From Herbihabitans rhizosphaerae (GTDB lineage: Bacteria; Actinomycetota; Actinomycetes; Mycobacteriales; Pseudonocardiaceae), in assembly GCF_004216555.1 (NCBI RefSeq), contig NZ_SGWQ01000009.1, positions 62,001 to 126,000 of the forward strand: a stretch of 64,000 nucleotides of DNA, read 5' to 3'. This document shows positions 45,598-53,566 of this stretch, one piece after another. The position numbers and the translations under genes are program-made. The notes under the pieces are model-generated. The model made no database searches. It was not told the origin of the DNA and saw only the letters and a list, made by a program, of their open reading frames with translations. Numbering within the stretch: the stretch's first letter is position 1; each line of letters begins with the position of its first letter.

Positions 45598-47553
45598 ATG
45601 ACCGCAGTGGACCCCGCCCGCACCGACAACCGAGCCACCGTTGACGCCGATCAGGCTCGCCAGGTCGCCGAGGAGGCACGCGAGGTCAAGTGGGACCGAC
45701 CGAGCTTCGGCAAGGAGCTGTTCCTCGGCAGGTTCCGCCTCGACCTGATCCATCCGCACCCACGCGGCGCGGACGAGGACGACCGGCGCGGCGAGGAGTT
45801 CCTCGCCACGTTGCGCGAGTTCGTCGAGTCCACAGTGGACGGTTACCAGATCGAGCGGGACTCGAAGATCCCGGACGAGGTGGTGAACGGCCTCAAGAAG
45901 ATCGGCGCGTTCGGCATGAAGATCCCGCGCGAGTACGACGGGCTCGGCCTGTCCAACGTGTACTACGACCGCGCGCTGATGCTCGTCGGCTCGGTCAACG
46001 GAGCGCTCGGCGCGCTGCTGTCCGCGCACCAGTCGATCGGCGTGCCGCAGCCGGTCAAGCTGTTCGGCACCGAGGAGCAGAAGAAGGAATTCTTACCCAA
46101 ATGCGCGCGCACGCACATCAGCGCGTTCCTCCTGACCGAGCCGGATGTGGGCAGTGACCCGGCCCGGCTGAGCACCTCGGCGGTGCCCAGTGAGGACGGC
46201 CAGAGCTACGTGCTCAACGGCGTGAAGCTGTGGACGACCAACGGCGTGTTCGGCGATCTGCTCGTGGTCATGGCGAAGGTGCCGAAAGCAGAGGGCCGGC
46301 GCGGCGGGATCACCGCGTTCGTGGTCGACGGCGATACCAAAGGCATCACCGTCGAGCGGCGCAACGCCTTCCTCGGCCTGCGCGGCATCGAGAACGGCGT
46401 GACCCGATTCCACAACGTGGTGGTGCCCGCGAAGAACCGGATCGGCAAGGAGGGGCAAGGCCTCAAGATCGCCCTCACCACGCTGAACACCGGGCGGCTG
46501 TCGCTGCCGGCGATCTGCGCGGGCACGGCCAAGTGGGCGACCAAGATCGCCCGCGAGTGGGCAACCGAGCGCGTGCAGTGGGGCCACCCGGTCGGCAAGC
46601 ACGAGGCGGTCGCCACGAAGATCGGCTTTATCACGGCGAGCGCGTTCGCACTGGAGTCCGTGGTCGAGCTGTCCGCCGGGCTGGCCGACGCCGACCGGCA
46701 CGACATCCGCATCGAGGCGGCGCTGGCCAAGCTGTACGGCTCCGAGATCGCCTGGAAGGTCGCCGACGAGCTGGTGCAGATCCGCGGCGGCCGCGGCTAC
46801 GAGACGGCCGAGTCCCTCGCCGCGCGCGGTGAACGCGGTGTGCCGGCCGAGCAGGTGCTGCGCGACCTGCGGATCAACCGGATCTTCGAGGGCTCGACCG
46901 AGATCATGCACCTGCTGATCGCCCGCGAGGCGGTCGACGCCCACCTGTCGGTGGCCGGCGACATCATCGACCCGAAGGCCGACGCGAAGGCCAAGGCCAA
47001 GGCGTTCGCCAAGGCCGGCGGCTTCTACTCGAAGTGGCTGCCAACGCTGGCCGTCGGCAAGGGCCAGCTTCCCAACTCCTTCAACGAGTTCGGCCGGCTC
47101 GCCGAGCACCTGCGGTTCATCGAGCGGGCCAGCCGCAAGCTCGCGCGGCAGACGTTCTATGCGATGTCCCGCTGGCAGGGGAAGATGGAATACCGGCAGG
47201 CGTTCCTCGGCCGGATCGTGGACATCGGCGCCGAGCTGTACGCGATGAGCGCGTCGTGCGTGCGCGCCCGCATGATCGCCAGTGAGCACGCCGACCGGTC
47301 GGACACCGCCACCGAGTTGGCCGACGCGTTCTGCCAGCAGGCGCGCGTGCGGGTGGACGAGCTGTTCTCCAGCCTGTGGCACAACAGCGACGCGTCCGAC
47401 CGCACGCTGGCCGAGCGGGTGATGGCCGACCGGTACACCTGGCTGGAGGACGGCATCCTGGACATCTCGATCGACGGCCCCTGGATCGCCGAGCACACCG
47501 ACGGCCCGTCCAAGAGCAAGAACGTCCGCAGAAAGGTGCCCAACACTGGCTAG
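45598..47553 (+). CDS. Acyl-CoA dehydrogenase, long (VLCAD/ACAD9-like) form
   Basis: A 651-residue flavoenzyme that oxidises acyl-CoA to enoyl-CoA in fatty-acid beta-oxidation. The substrate and FAD region has FLLTEPDVGSDPAR, with LWTTNG. The C-terminal helical domain has RIFEGSTEIMHLLIAREAV, whose Glu is the catalytic base. A further domain of about 180 residues makes it the longer VLCAD-type; it includes a DPKADAKAKAKAFAKAGG helix. GGAGCAGGC precedes the ATG. One palindrome copy lies in it. No ETF genes are in the window. Confidence 0.93.
   Translation: MTAVDPARTDNRATVDADQARQVAEEAREVKWDRPSFGKELFLGRFRLDLIHPHPRGADEDDRRGEEFLATLREFVESTVDGYQIERDSKIPDEVVNGLKKIGAFGMKIPREYDGLGLSNVYYDRALMLVGSVNGALGALLSAHQSIGVPQPVKLFGTEEQKKEFLPKCARTHISAFLLTEPDVGSDPARLSTSAVPSEDGQSYVLNGVKLWTTNGVFGDLLVVMAKVPKAEGRRGGITAFVVDGDTKGITVERRNAFLGLRGIENGVTRFHNVVVPAKNRIGKEGQGLKIALTTLNTGRLSLPAICAGTAKWATKIAREWATERVQWGHPVGKHEAVATKIGFITASAFALESVVELSAGLADADRHDIRIEAALAKLYGSEIAWKVADELVQIRGGRGYETAESLAARGERGVPAEQVLRDLRINRIFEGSTEIMHLLIAREAVDAHLSVAGDIIDPKADAKAKAKAFAKAGGFYSKWLPTLAVGKGQLPNSFNEFGRLAEHLRFIERASRKLARQTFYAMSRWQGKMEYRQAFLGRIVDIGAELYAMSASCVRARMIASEHADRSDTATELADAFCQQARVRVDELFSSLWHNSDASDRTLAERVMADRYTWLEDGILDISIDGPWIAEHTDGPSKSKNVRRKVPNTG
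45828..45840. repeat. GTCCACWGTGGAC palindrome, site 6 (in acyl-CoA dehydrogenase)
   Basis: GTCCACAGTGGAC, read as Ser-Thr-Val-Asp with Thr as ACA. Confidence 0.8.
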
Positions 47554-47562
47554 ATTCACATC

Positions 47563-48342
47563 ATGACCACACTCGAGTTCGACGGGGAGGCCGCACGCCG
47601 GCTCGACGCCGCGTACCAGACGCCGGACCTGATCGCCCAGCGCGCCGCGGTGCTCGACGCGCTGGCACTGCGGCCCGGCGAGCGGGTACTCGACATCGGC
47701 ACCGGCACCGGGCTGCTCGCCGTCCAGATGGCCGATCAGGTCGGGCCTGACGGCGCGGTGTGCGGGATCGACCTCAGCGAGAGCGTGCTGGCGATCGCCC
47801 GATCACGGATCGATACCGCCGCCGCGCCGATCGAGCTGCGCACCGCCGGTGCCGAGGAGATCCCGTACCCGGACGGCGCGTTCGACGTGGCGGTGACAAC
47901 CCAGGTACTCGAATACGTGTCCGACGTGGACGCGGCACTGGCCGAGGCGCACCGCGTACTCAAGCCCGGCGGGCGCCTGCTCGTGCTCGACACCGACTGG
48001 GACGCGATCGTCTGGCACTCCAGTGATCGCGAGCGGATGAACCGCGTGCTGGCCGCCTACGAGCCGCACTGCGTCCACCCGCTGCTCCCCCGCGTGCTCC
48101 CGATGTCCTTGTCCCGCAACGGTTTCCACGCCGATCAGCCGCGCGTGATACCGCTGCTGAACGTCGGCTGGGACGAGCGGCATTTCAGTGCCGGCCTGCT
48201 CGGCACGATCGCCGCGTACGTGGCGGGCCGCGACGACGTCACCGAACTCGAGGTACTCGACTGGGCCGATGACCTGCGCGGGCTCGGCGACGCGTACTTC
48301 TTCAGCCTCAACCGCTACGTGTTCACCGCGACCAGAACCTGA
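47563..48342 (+). CDS. Class I SAM-dependent methyltransferase (UbiE-like)
   Basis: A 259-residue methyltransferase. Motif I is RVLDIGTGTGLLAVQMAD, followed by GIDLSESVLAIA, AEEIPYPDGAFDVAV and VLKPGGRLLVLDTDWD, the order of the UbiE/Methyltransf_11 group. The natural product or lipid acceptor is not identifiable. It starts nine bases after the acyl-CoA dehydrogenase stop. TAGATT sits six bases before the ATG, a possible -10 for a separate leaderless message. It ends flush with the convergent GNAT gene. Confidence 0.9.
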   Translation: MTTLEFDGEAARRLDAAYQTPDLIAQRAAVLDALALRPGERVLDIGTGTGLLAVQMADQVGPDGAVCGIDLSESVLAIARSRIDTAAAPIELRTAGAEEIPYPDGAFDVAVTTQVLEYVSDVDAALAEAHRVLKPGGRLLVLDTDWDAIVWHSSDRERMNRVLAAYEPHCVHPLLPRVLPMSLSRNGFHADQPRVIPLLNVGWDERHFSAGLLGTIAAYVAGRDDVTELEVLDWADDLRGLGDAYFFSLNRYVFTATRT

Positions 48343-48888
48343 TCACCCGGACGGTGGGATCGCCTTGCCCATCCGCACCAGCGGGACCTCGACCCCGCCG
48401 ACGACGTCCACGAATTCCTCGACCGGCTCGAAACCGGCCGCCTGGTAGAGCGGCCGGCCGGCCTTCGTGGCGACCAACTCCAGGCGCGAGAACCCCTCGG
48501 CGGCCGCGGCCGTCGCCGCGAGCGACAGCACGAGACGCCCGATGCCTCGGCGGGTGAACCCCGGCCTGGTGTACATGGCACGCACCCGAGCCGGATCGGT
48601 CGCCGGATCGAGCAGGGAGTCGTCGCGGCCCGCCGAGTGGTCGCCGCCGTAGAGCGTCGACCGTCTGCTCCAGCCGCCGCAGCCGACCACGGTGTCACCG
48701 AGTTCGATGATGAAGTAGGTCCCGTCGTCGATCAGCCGCGTGTCCAGACCCATGCCCGCACGGCTCGCCGCGATCTGCTCCGGGGTCAGAAACCCTTGCA
48801 GCAGCGTGGAAATCGCCGACTCGATCAGCGGCTCCAGCACCGGCAGATCAGCACGCGCGGCCAGCCGGTGGGTCAGTTCACCGATCAT
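48343..48888 (-). CDS. GNAT family N-acetyltransferase
   Basis: A 181-residue GNAT protein. The acetyl-CoA loop is TRRGIGRLVLSLA (about residues 110-122), preceded by ARVRAMYTRPGF and followed by GFSRLELVATKAGRPLYQAAGF, the typical C-terminal strand-helix. The ATG at 48888 overlaps the stop of the upstream aminotransferase (ATGA), so the two are co-translated. The acceptor could be an amino acid or its derivative, by association only. Confidence 0.9.
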   Translation of the reverse strand: MIGELTHRLAARADLPVLEPLIESAISTLLQGFLTPEQIAASRAGMGLDTRLIDDGTYFIIELGDTVVGCGGWSRRSTLYGGDHSAGRDDSLLDPATDPARVRAMYTRPGFTRRGIGRLVLSLAATAAAAEGFSRLELVATKAGRPLYQAAGFEPVEEFVDVVGGVEVPLVRMGKAIPPSG

Positions 48889-49982
48889 CGGTAGACGACC
48901 TGGCGCAGTGCGGCCAGGATCAGCTCGGCCCGCTCAAGCCGCGCGTTGTGACCCATCAGCCCGATCCGCCACACGGTGCTCGCGTACTGCCCCACACCGC
49001 CGCCGATCTCGATGTTGTACCGCTCCAGCAGCGTGCGCCGCACGGTCGCCGAGTCGACATCCGGCACGTTCACCGTGGTCAGCTCCGGCAGCCGGTTTCC
49101 CTTGCGGGCGAACAACTCCAGGCCCATCGCCTCGAGCCCGTCCTGCACCCGCCGGCCGGCCAGCTCGTGCCGGGCGAAGACCGCGTCCAGCCCCTCGTCC
49201 AGAATCCGGCCGAGTGCGGCGTGCAGTGAGGCGATCATGGCCACCGGCGCGGTGTGGTGATACGTGCGCCCGCCGCCCGCGCCGCCCGACACGTAGTCGC
49301 CGATCATGCCGAGGTCGAGGTACCACGTCGGCGGCTTCGGCACCCGCGCCGCCCACGCCCGCTCCGACACGGTGAACGGCGCCAGACCCGGCGCCACGCC
49401 GAGGCACTTCTGCGTACCCGAGTAGGCGATGTCCACGCCCCACTCGTCGATCTTCACCTCGATGCCGCCGAGCGAGGTGACACAGTCCGCGAGCACCAGT
49501 GCGCGGTCGTCCCGCTCGTGCACCGCCGCGGCCAGCTCGCCGATGTCGCTGCGCGACCCGGTGGAGGTCTCCGCGTGCACCGCGGCGACGATCGCCGGCG
49601 AGCCATGTGCGTCCAGAACCCGTTGCGTGTCAACGGGTTCGCCCCATTCGTGGTCCACCCGCACGACGGTCGCGCCGTACCGCGACGCCACGTCCACCAT
49701 CCGCTCGCCGAACAACCCGTTCACCGCGACGACCACCACGTCGCCCGGGTGCACGAAGTTCGCGAACGCCGCCTCCATGCCGATCGAGCCGGTGCCGGAC
49801 AGCGGCAGCGTGCGCGCGTTGGCCGTGCCCCACACCGTGCGCAACCGATCGCACGTCTCGTCGAGCACCCGCAGGAACTCCGGGTCGAGGTGCCCGAGCA
49901 GCGGCGCGCCGAGCGCGGCGGTCGCCTCCGGGTACGGGTTGGACGGGCCGGGGCCGAGCAGTACGCGATCAACCAGAGTCAC
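48885..49982 (-). CDS. Class V aminotransferase (alanine-glyoxylate/serine-pyruvate type)
   Basis: A 365-residue PLP enzyme. It has LGPGPSNPYPEA at the N-terminus, SGTGSIGMEAAFANF, VHAETSTGSRSDI and the PLP lysine in YSGTQKCLGVAPGL (about residue 190), with WRIGLMGHNA near the end. These are typical of alanine-glyoxylate or serine-pyruvate aminotransferases, which link glycine, serine and pyruvate. The GTG at 49982 is chosen by homology; a longer frame upstream lacks family likeness. The GNAT gene overlaps it. Confidence 0.93.
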   Translation of the reverse strand: MTLVDRVLLGPGPSNPYPEATAALGAPLLGHLDPEFLRVLDETCDRLRTVWGTANARTLPLSGTGSIGMEAAFANFVHPGDVVVVAVNGLFGERMVDVASRYGATVVRVDHEWGEPVDTQRVLDAHGSPAIVAAVHAETSTGSRSDIGELAAAVHERDDRALVLADCVTSLGGIEVKIDEWGVDIAYSGTQKCLGVAPGLAPFTVSERAWAARVPKPPTWYLDLGMIGDYVSGGAGGGRTYHHTAPVAMIASLHAALGRILDEGLDAVFARHELAGRRVQDGLEAMGLELFARKGNRLPELTTVNVPDVDSATVRRTLLERYNIEIGGGVGQYASTVWRIGLMGHNARLERAELILAALRQVVYR

Positions 49983-50087
49983 GCCGGCCAGCCTAGGTGT
50001 ACTGCCCTGTGAGGTTGGGAACGCGGCTGGCGGGTGGGTGGCCGCCGAGTGCGGTGTGGCCGCGACCATGGATCCGTCAGACGCGGC

Positions 50088-50321
50088 CTACGCCGCGCCC
50101 ACCGGACCGGCGGGCAGCACGTCCGCGAGGTAGCCGTCCACGTCCGCCGAGTCCCGCTCCAACACGTGCCGCACCCACGCCGACCGCTCGTGTGCCAGCG
50201 CCGGCAACTCCCACACGCAGCCGATCAGCCGCTCGTCCAGCGGGGTGAACTTGGTCGGATCGTCGAGGGTCGCGTACGCCAGCCGGCAGTGCAGCACCAT
50301 CTGGTAGCACCAGGTGTACAC
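50088..50321 (-). CDS. Small conserved-looking protein downstream of SGNH hydrolase
   Basis: A 77-residue protein with VYTWCYQMVLHCRLA, then DPTKFTPLDERLIGCVWELP and RSAWVRHVLERDS. The balanced composition and codon use suggest a true gene. No family was recognised. The GTG at 50321 lies 12 bp after the SGNH stop on the same strand, so the two are probably cotranscribed. An upstream in-frame start inside the SGNH gene is also possible. No strong ribosome-binding site is present. Confidence 0.6.
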   Translation of the reverse strand: MYTWCYQMVLHCRLAYATLDDPTKFTPLDERLIGCVWELPALAHERSAWVRHVLERDSADVDGYLADVLPAGPVGAA

Positions 50322-50332
50322 GTTCAGCCAGG

Positions 50333-51169
50333 CTAGCCGGCAGCCCTGATCCGCTCGACGGTCGCCGGCGGCCGGCTGTGCTCCATCCCGAGCAACGACC
50401 GCACGATGATCACCATCGCGTACGGCAGGAGGTCGCGCCCGCGCCGGGCCAGCCACGGAAGCCCCTTGATCAGCAGCCACGCGACGTGCTGGATCGGCCC
50501 GGGGTTGGCGCCGCCCGAGCAGACCATGCTCACCGGATTCGGCACCACGCACCCGAACTCGTCGAGCAGCGCGGCGAACCCGCTGGCCAGGATCCGGTGC
50601 CCGAGCTCGGACGGGTGTAGCCGGTCCACACTCCACGCCGCGACGTCGTAGGCGCCCGGCATGGTGTCCAGATCCAGCACGGCCGCCCGGTCGTGCCCGG
50701 AGGCAACCGAGCTGACCACCTCGTTCAGCGCCTCGATCCGGCCGCGCAGCGCCCGCCGCAGCGGCCCCGGCAGCCGGAACACCTGTGCGTGATCGTGGAA
50801 GCGCACCAGCAGCACCACCGCGCCGGCCGCGGTCAGCGTGCCGACCACCGCGTCCAGGTCGTCGTGCATCTGGCGCGCGTCGAAGTCCGAGCGCAGCGTG
50901 TCGTTCATGCCGACCACGATGGTCACCACGTCCGGCCGCGCCTCCAGCGCGCGCGGCAGCTGTCGCCACCGCACGTCCGCCGCCCGCGCACCGGTGAACG
51001 ACAGATTGTGCAGGTCAGTGGCGGACAACGCCTCCGCGAGCAGCGGACCGTAGCCACGCCATCCCCCGCCGGGCAGCGGATCACCGAGCCCGACCGTCGT
51101 CGAGTCGCCCAAGACGACAAGACTGCGCGTTTCCCAACTCAAGGGTGAAATCTCGCTCGCCGCGGTCAC
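50333..51169 (-). CDS. SGNH/GDSL-type hydrolase
   Basis: A 278-residue esterase-like protein. The blocks are complete: block I LVVLGDSTTVGLGD with the catalytic Ser (about residue 23), block II FTGARAADV with the Gly, block III VGMNDTLRS with the Asn, and block V SVDRLHPSELGH with Asp and His. There is no signal peptide; the last 60 residues include a hydrophobic stretch (LLPYAMVIIVRSLLG) that could associate with the membrane. A GTG start is used. Substrate unknown. Confidence 0.93.
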   Translation of the reverse strand: MTAASEISPLSWETRSLVVLGDSTTVGLGDPLPGGGWRGYGPLLAEALSATDLHNLSFTGARAADVRWRQLPRALEARPDVVTIVVGMNDTLRSDFDARQMHDDLDAVVGTLTAAGAVVLLVRFHDHAQVFRLPGPLRRALRGRIEALNEVVSSVASGHDRAAVLDLDTMPGAYDVAAWSVDRLHPSELGHRILASGFAALLDEFGCVVPNPVSMVCSGGANPGPIQHVAWLLIKGLPWLARRGRDLLPYAMVIIVRSLLGMEHSRPPATVERIRAAG

Positions 51170-51250
51170 GGCTCAACGATCACGCCCGTCGGCTCACCAC
51201 CGGTGATGGTTGGGTAACACGTCAGGGACGACTCGGGTAATGCTTGGGTT

Positions 51251-52477
51251 TTACCGGAATGCGGGATACAGCGGCAGGTCCATTTCGCCGAATCGCCGCT
51301 CCAAGCCCGCGACGACGGCCTCGGCGTGCTCGGCCACCGCGTCCACCCCGGCGAGCGCCGCGTCCTCGGCGAGCCGGCGCCACCGCCCGGCCAGCACCGC
51401 GCCCCGCGAGGGAAGCACCGGCGACGCGTGCCGCACTCCGATGGCGCCCACCGCACCCTCGGTGGCACTCGGCAGGTAGTTCCACGTCGCCAGCCACACC
51501 CAGAACAACTGCGCGTCGAGCAGCTTCGGCATGAGCACCGGGTCCTCGTCCAGATCCGGCCACATACTCCGGACCTCGGCGCGCCACGCCGCGAGCATGG
51601 CCTCGGTCATACCGGACGGCAGCGCGAAGGAGCACCAGCAGGACGGGAACGGCACCCGCAGGTACGCGGCGTCCAGCATGATGTTGCGGACACAACCGCC
51701 CTCGAAGTCGAGGAACCGCACGCCCCTGCTGGTGATCAGGTTGTTGTCCGGGCACGAGTCCGACGGGCTGAACGCCCGGTGCCGGCTCGCGGTCAGCAGC
51801 CCGCGCGCCCGCTCGGCCGCGTCCAGCGCGCCCGACGAGGCCGACACGCCCAGCGCGGACTCGAGCAGCTCGGGCAGGCCGGTGAGCGCGGCACGCCCCT
51901 CGACGGTCAGCGGGTCCTTGCTGCTCACCACGTCCAGCCGGCGCAGCAGCGCGTCGAAATCGGCCTCCCGGCCGGCGGTGGTGGCGTGCAGCCGGCCCAG
52001 CGAGCGCGCCCAGGACAGCAGCGACCGCTCGGCGGCCCGCGAGTCGTTGCCGAGCAGCTTGTCGGCCAGTGTCGGCGCGCGCCCGAGGTCCTCCAGCACC
52101 AGCAGCCGGGTGTCGGTGGAGTGCGCGAACAGCTCCGGGCACATGCGGTCCTCCGCGGACAGCGCGGTGAACAGCTGATAGCTGACCGCCTCGCGGACGA
52201 AGCTGTCGCAAGGCTGGTCGGTCGGCGCGACGTACCGCTTGACCACCAGCGTGCGCGGCAGTGCGAACGGGCTCGACGCCACCCGCACTCTGGCCACCAC
52301 CGAGCGGACGCTGCCGCCGAGGTCGTCCGGCTCGGACAACGCGATCCTGGCCCCGAACCGGGCTTTCAGCACCGCCTCGGCCGTCGCGACCGCTTCGAAC
52401 ACCTCGGGGCTGAGGTCGTCCGCGCCATCAGGGTTCGACTCACCCGTGACGTCCGGCGGATCCGCGGCGATGTCCAC
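51251..52477 (-). CDS. Aminoglycoside phosphotransferase-like kinase-fold protein
   Basis: A 408-residue protein. LPRTLVVKRYVAP provides the ATP-binding Lys and LLVLEDLGRAPTL the hinge. The catalytic loop reads FSPSDSCPDNNLI where APH enzymes have HGDxxxxN: Asp and Asn are kept, the His is not. The metal-binding Asp is in RFLDFEGG. So catalysis is possible but altered. The substrate is unknown; resistance should not be assumed. GTG at 52477 is preferred because AGGAG lies six bases upstream; ATG at 52483 abuts it. Confidence 0.75.
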   Translation of the reverse strand: MDIAADPPDVTGESNPDGADDLSPEVFEAVATAEAVLKARFGARIALSEPDDLGGSVRSVVARVRVASSPFALPRTLVVKRYVAPTDQPCDSFVREAVSYQLFTALSAEDRMCPELFAHSTDTRLLVLEDLGRAPTLADKLLGNDSRAAERSLLSWARSLGRLHATTAGREADFDALLRRLDVVSSKDPLTVEGRAALTGLPELLESALGVSASSGALDAAERARGLLTASRHRAFSPSDSCPDNNLITSRGVRFLDFEGGCVRNIMLDAAYLRVPFPSCWCSFALPSGMTEAMLAAWRAEVRSMWPDLDEDPVLMPKLLDAQLFWVWLATWNYLPSATEGAVGAIGVRHASPVLPSRGAVLAGRWRRLAEDAALAGVDAVAEHAEAVVAGLERRFGEMDLPLYPAFR

Positions 52478-52612
52478 ACTCATCTCCTAGCGACCCTACC
52501 CTCGCGTCGGTTGCTCCCGGACTCGTTCGCGACAGATGACCGTAGTGGGGCGTACGTCCCCGTCGCCAGGACGGTTCGGTTACCGGTTTGGTTGCCTGGT
52601 CACACTGTCTGT

Positions 52613-53554
52613 TCAACCAGTGGACAGTGGGCGCCCCGCGTCCGGCGTGGTGAACGTCCTCCTGCGCACCAGCAGAACGGCCGCCGCGGCGATCACGATG
52701 CCGACCAGGTTCACGATCAACTGTGCCACGGATTCCAGCGACCGGTTCCAGTCCCCGAGCACGGCCGCCACCACGGCGTACCCGGCGGCCGGCACCGTGG
52801 TCACCGAGATGAACACGCCGACCAGCGCGGCCGACTTCGCCGAGGTCATCGACAGCATGCCGGCCGCACCCGCGAGCAGCGCGACGATCAGCGAGAACGG
52901 GCCGACCTTGTAGACGAAGTCGACGGTGTGCTCGCCGCCGAGCGCGTTGCGGTCGAACAGGCCCCCGGCCTCGCCGAGCACCGTGCCCAGCGCGGTGATC
53001 AGCATGGCCACCGGGAAGCCGACGGCGAGCGCCAACCCGGCCCGCCGCACCAGGTCGAACCGCCGCCGCACCAGGCCGACCGCCATCGCTGCCAGCGGCC
53101 CGAACTCGGGTCCGACCACCATCGCGCCGACGATCGTCACCGCCGAGTCGGTCACCACGCCGACCGCGGCCAGCAGGCAGGAGATCGACAGGAACGCCAG
53201 GAACGTGATGTTCAGCCGGGACTCGTCCCCGGTGCGCGACACCAGCTCCTGCCACACCACCGCGTCGGCCGCCTCGCCGGGTGCGTCCCGTTCGGCCCGG
53301 TCGGCCGCGTCGGACAGCGCGGTGTCGATCTGCTCCAGCGTGATCCCGCCGTGGTGGTCGACGCCGAGGCCGCACAGCGCCGCGATCACCTCGTCGGTGG
53401 CCTCCCGCGCGATGTCCGCCTCGACCACGTCACCCTCGGGCTGCACCGCCACGCCCGGCAGCACCACGAGATGAGTGGTGCCCGGGTGCTCGGTCAGCAC
53501 CCGGACCACGTCGTCGGTCGTCGTCGTCGGGCAGACGACTCGCAAGTGCAACAT
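52613..53554 (-). CDS. DUF389 family membrane protein
   Basis: A 313-residue protein. Residues 1-90 are a soluble ferredoxin-like domain (MLHLRVVCP, VLTEHPGTTHLVVLPG). The membrane domain has six hydrophobic helices with LAFLSISCLLAAVGV, TIVGAMVVGPEFGPLAAMA (the family signature) and LVGVFISVTTVPAAGYA. DUF389 proteins (also called TIGR00341 types) are of unknown function, possibly transport. It ends the minus-strand run after aspS, 12 bp away, and may be cotranscribed. Confidence 0.9.
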   Translation of the reverse strand: MLHLRVVCPTTTTDDVVRVLTEHPGTTHLVVLPGVAVQPEGDVVEADIAREATDEVIAALCGLGVDHHGGITLEQIDTALSDAADRAERDAPGEAADAVVWQELVSRTGDESRLNITFLAFLSISCLLAAVGVVTDSAVTIVGAMVVGPEFGPLAAMAVGLVRRRFDLVRRAGLALAVGFPVAMLITALGTVLGEAGGLFDRNALGGEHTVDFVYKVGPFSLIVALLAGAAGMLSMTSAKSAALVGVFISVTTVPAAGYAVVAAVLGDWNRSLESVAQLIVNLVGIVIAAAAVLLVRRRTFTTPDAGRPLSTG

Positions 53555-53566
53555 CGCGCGGCGGCC

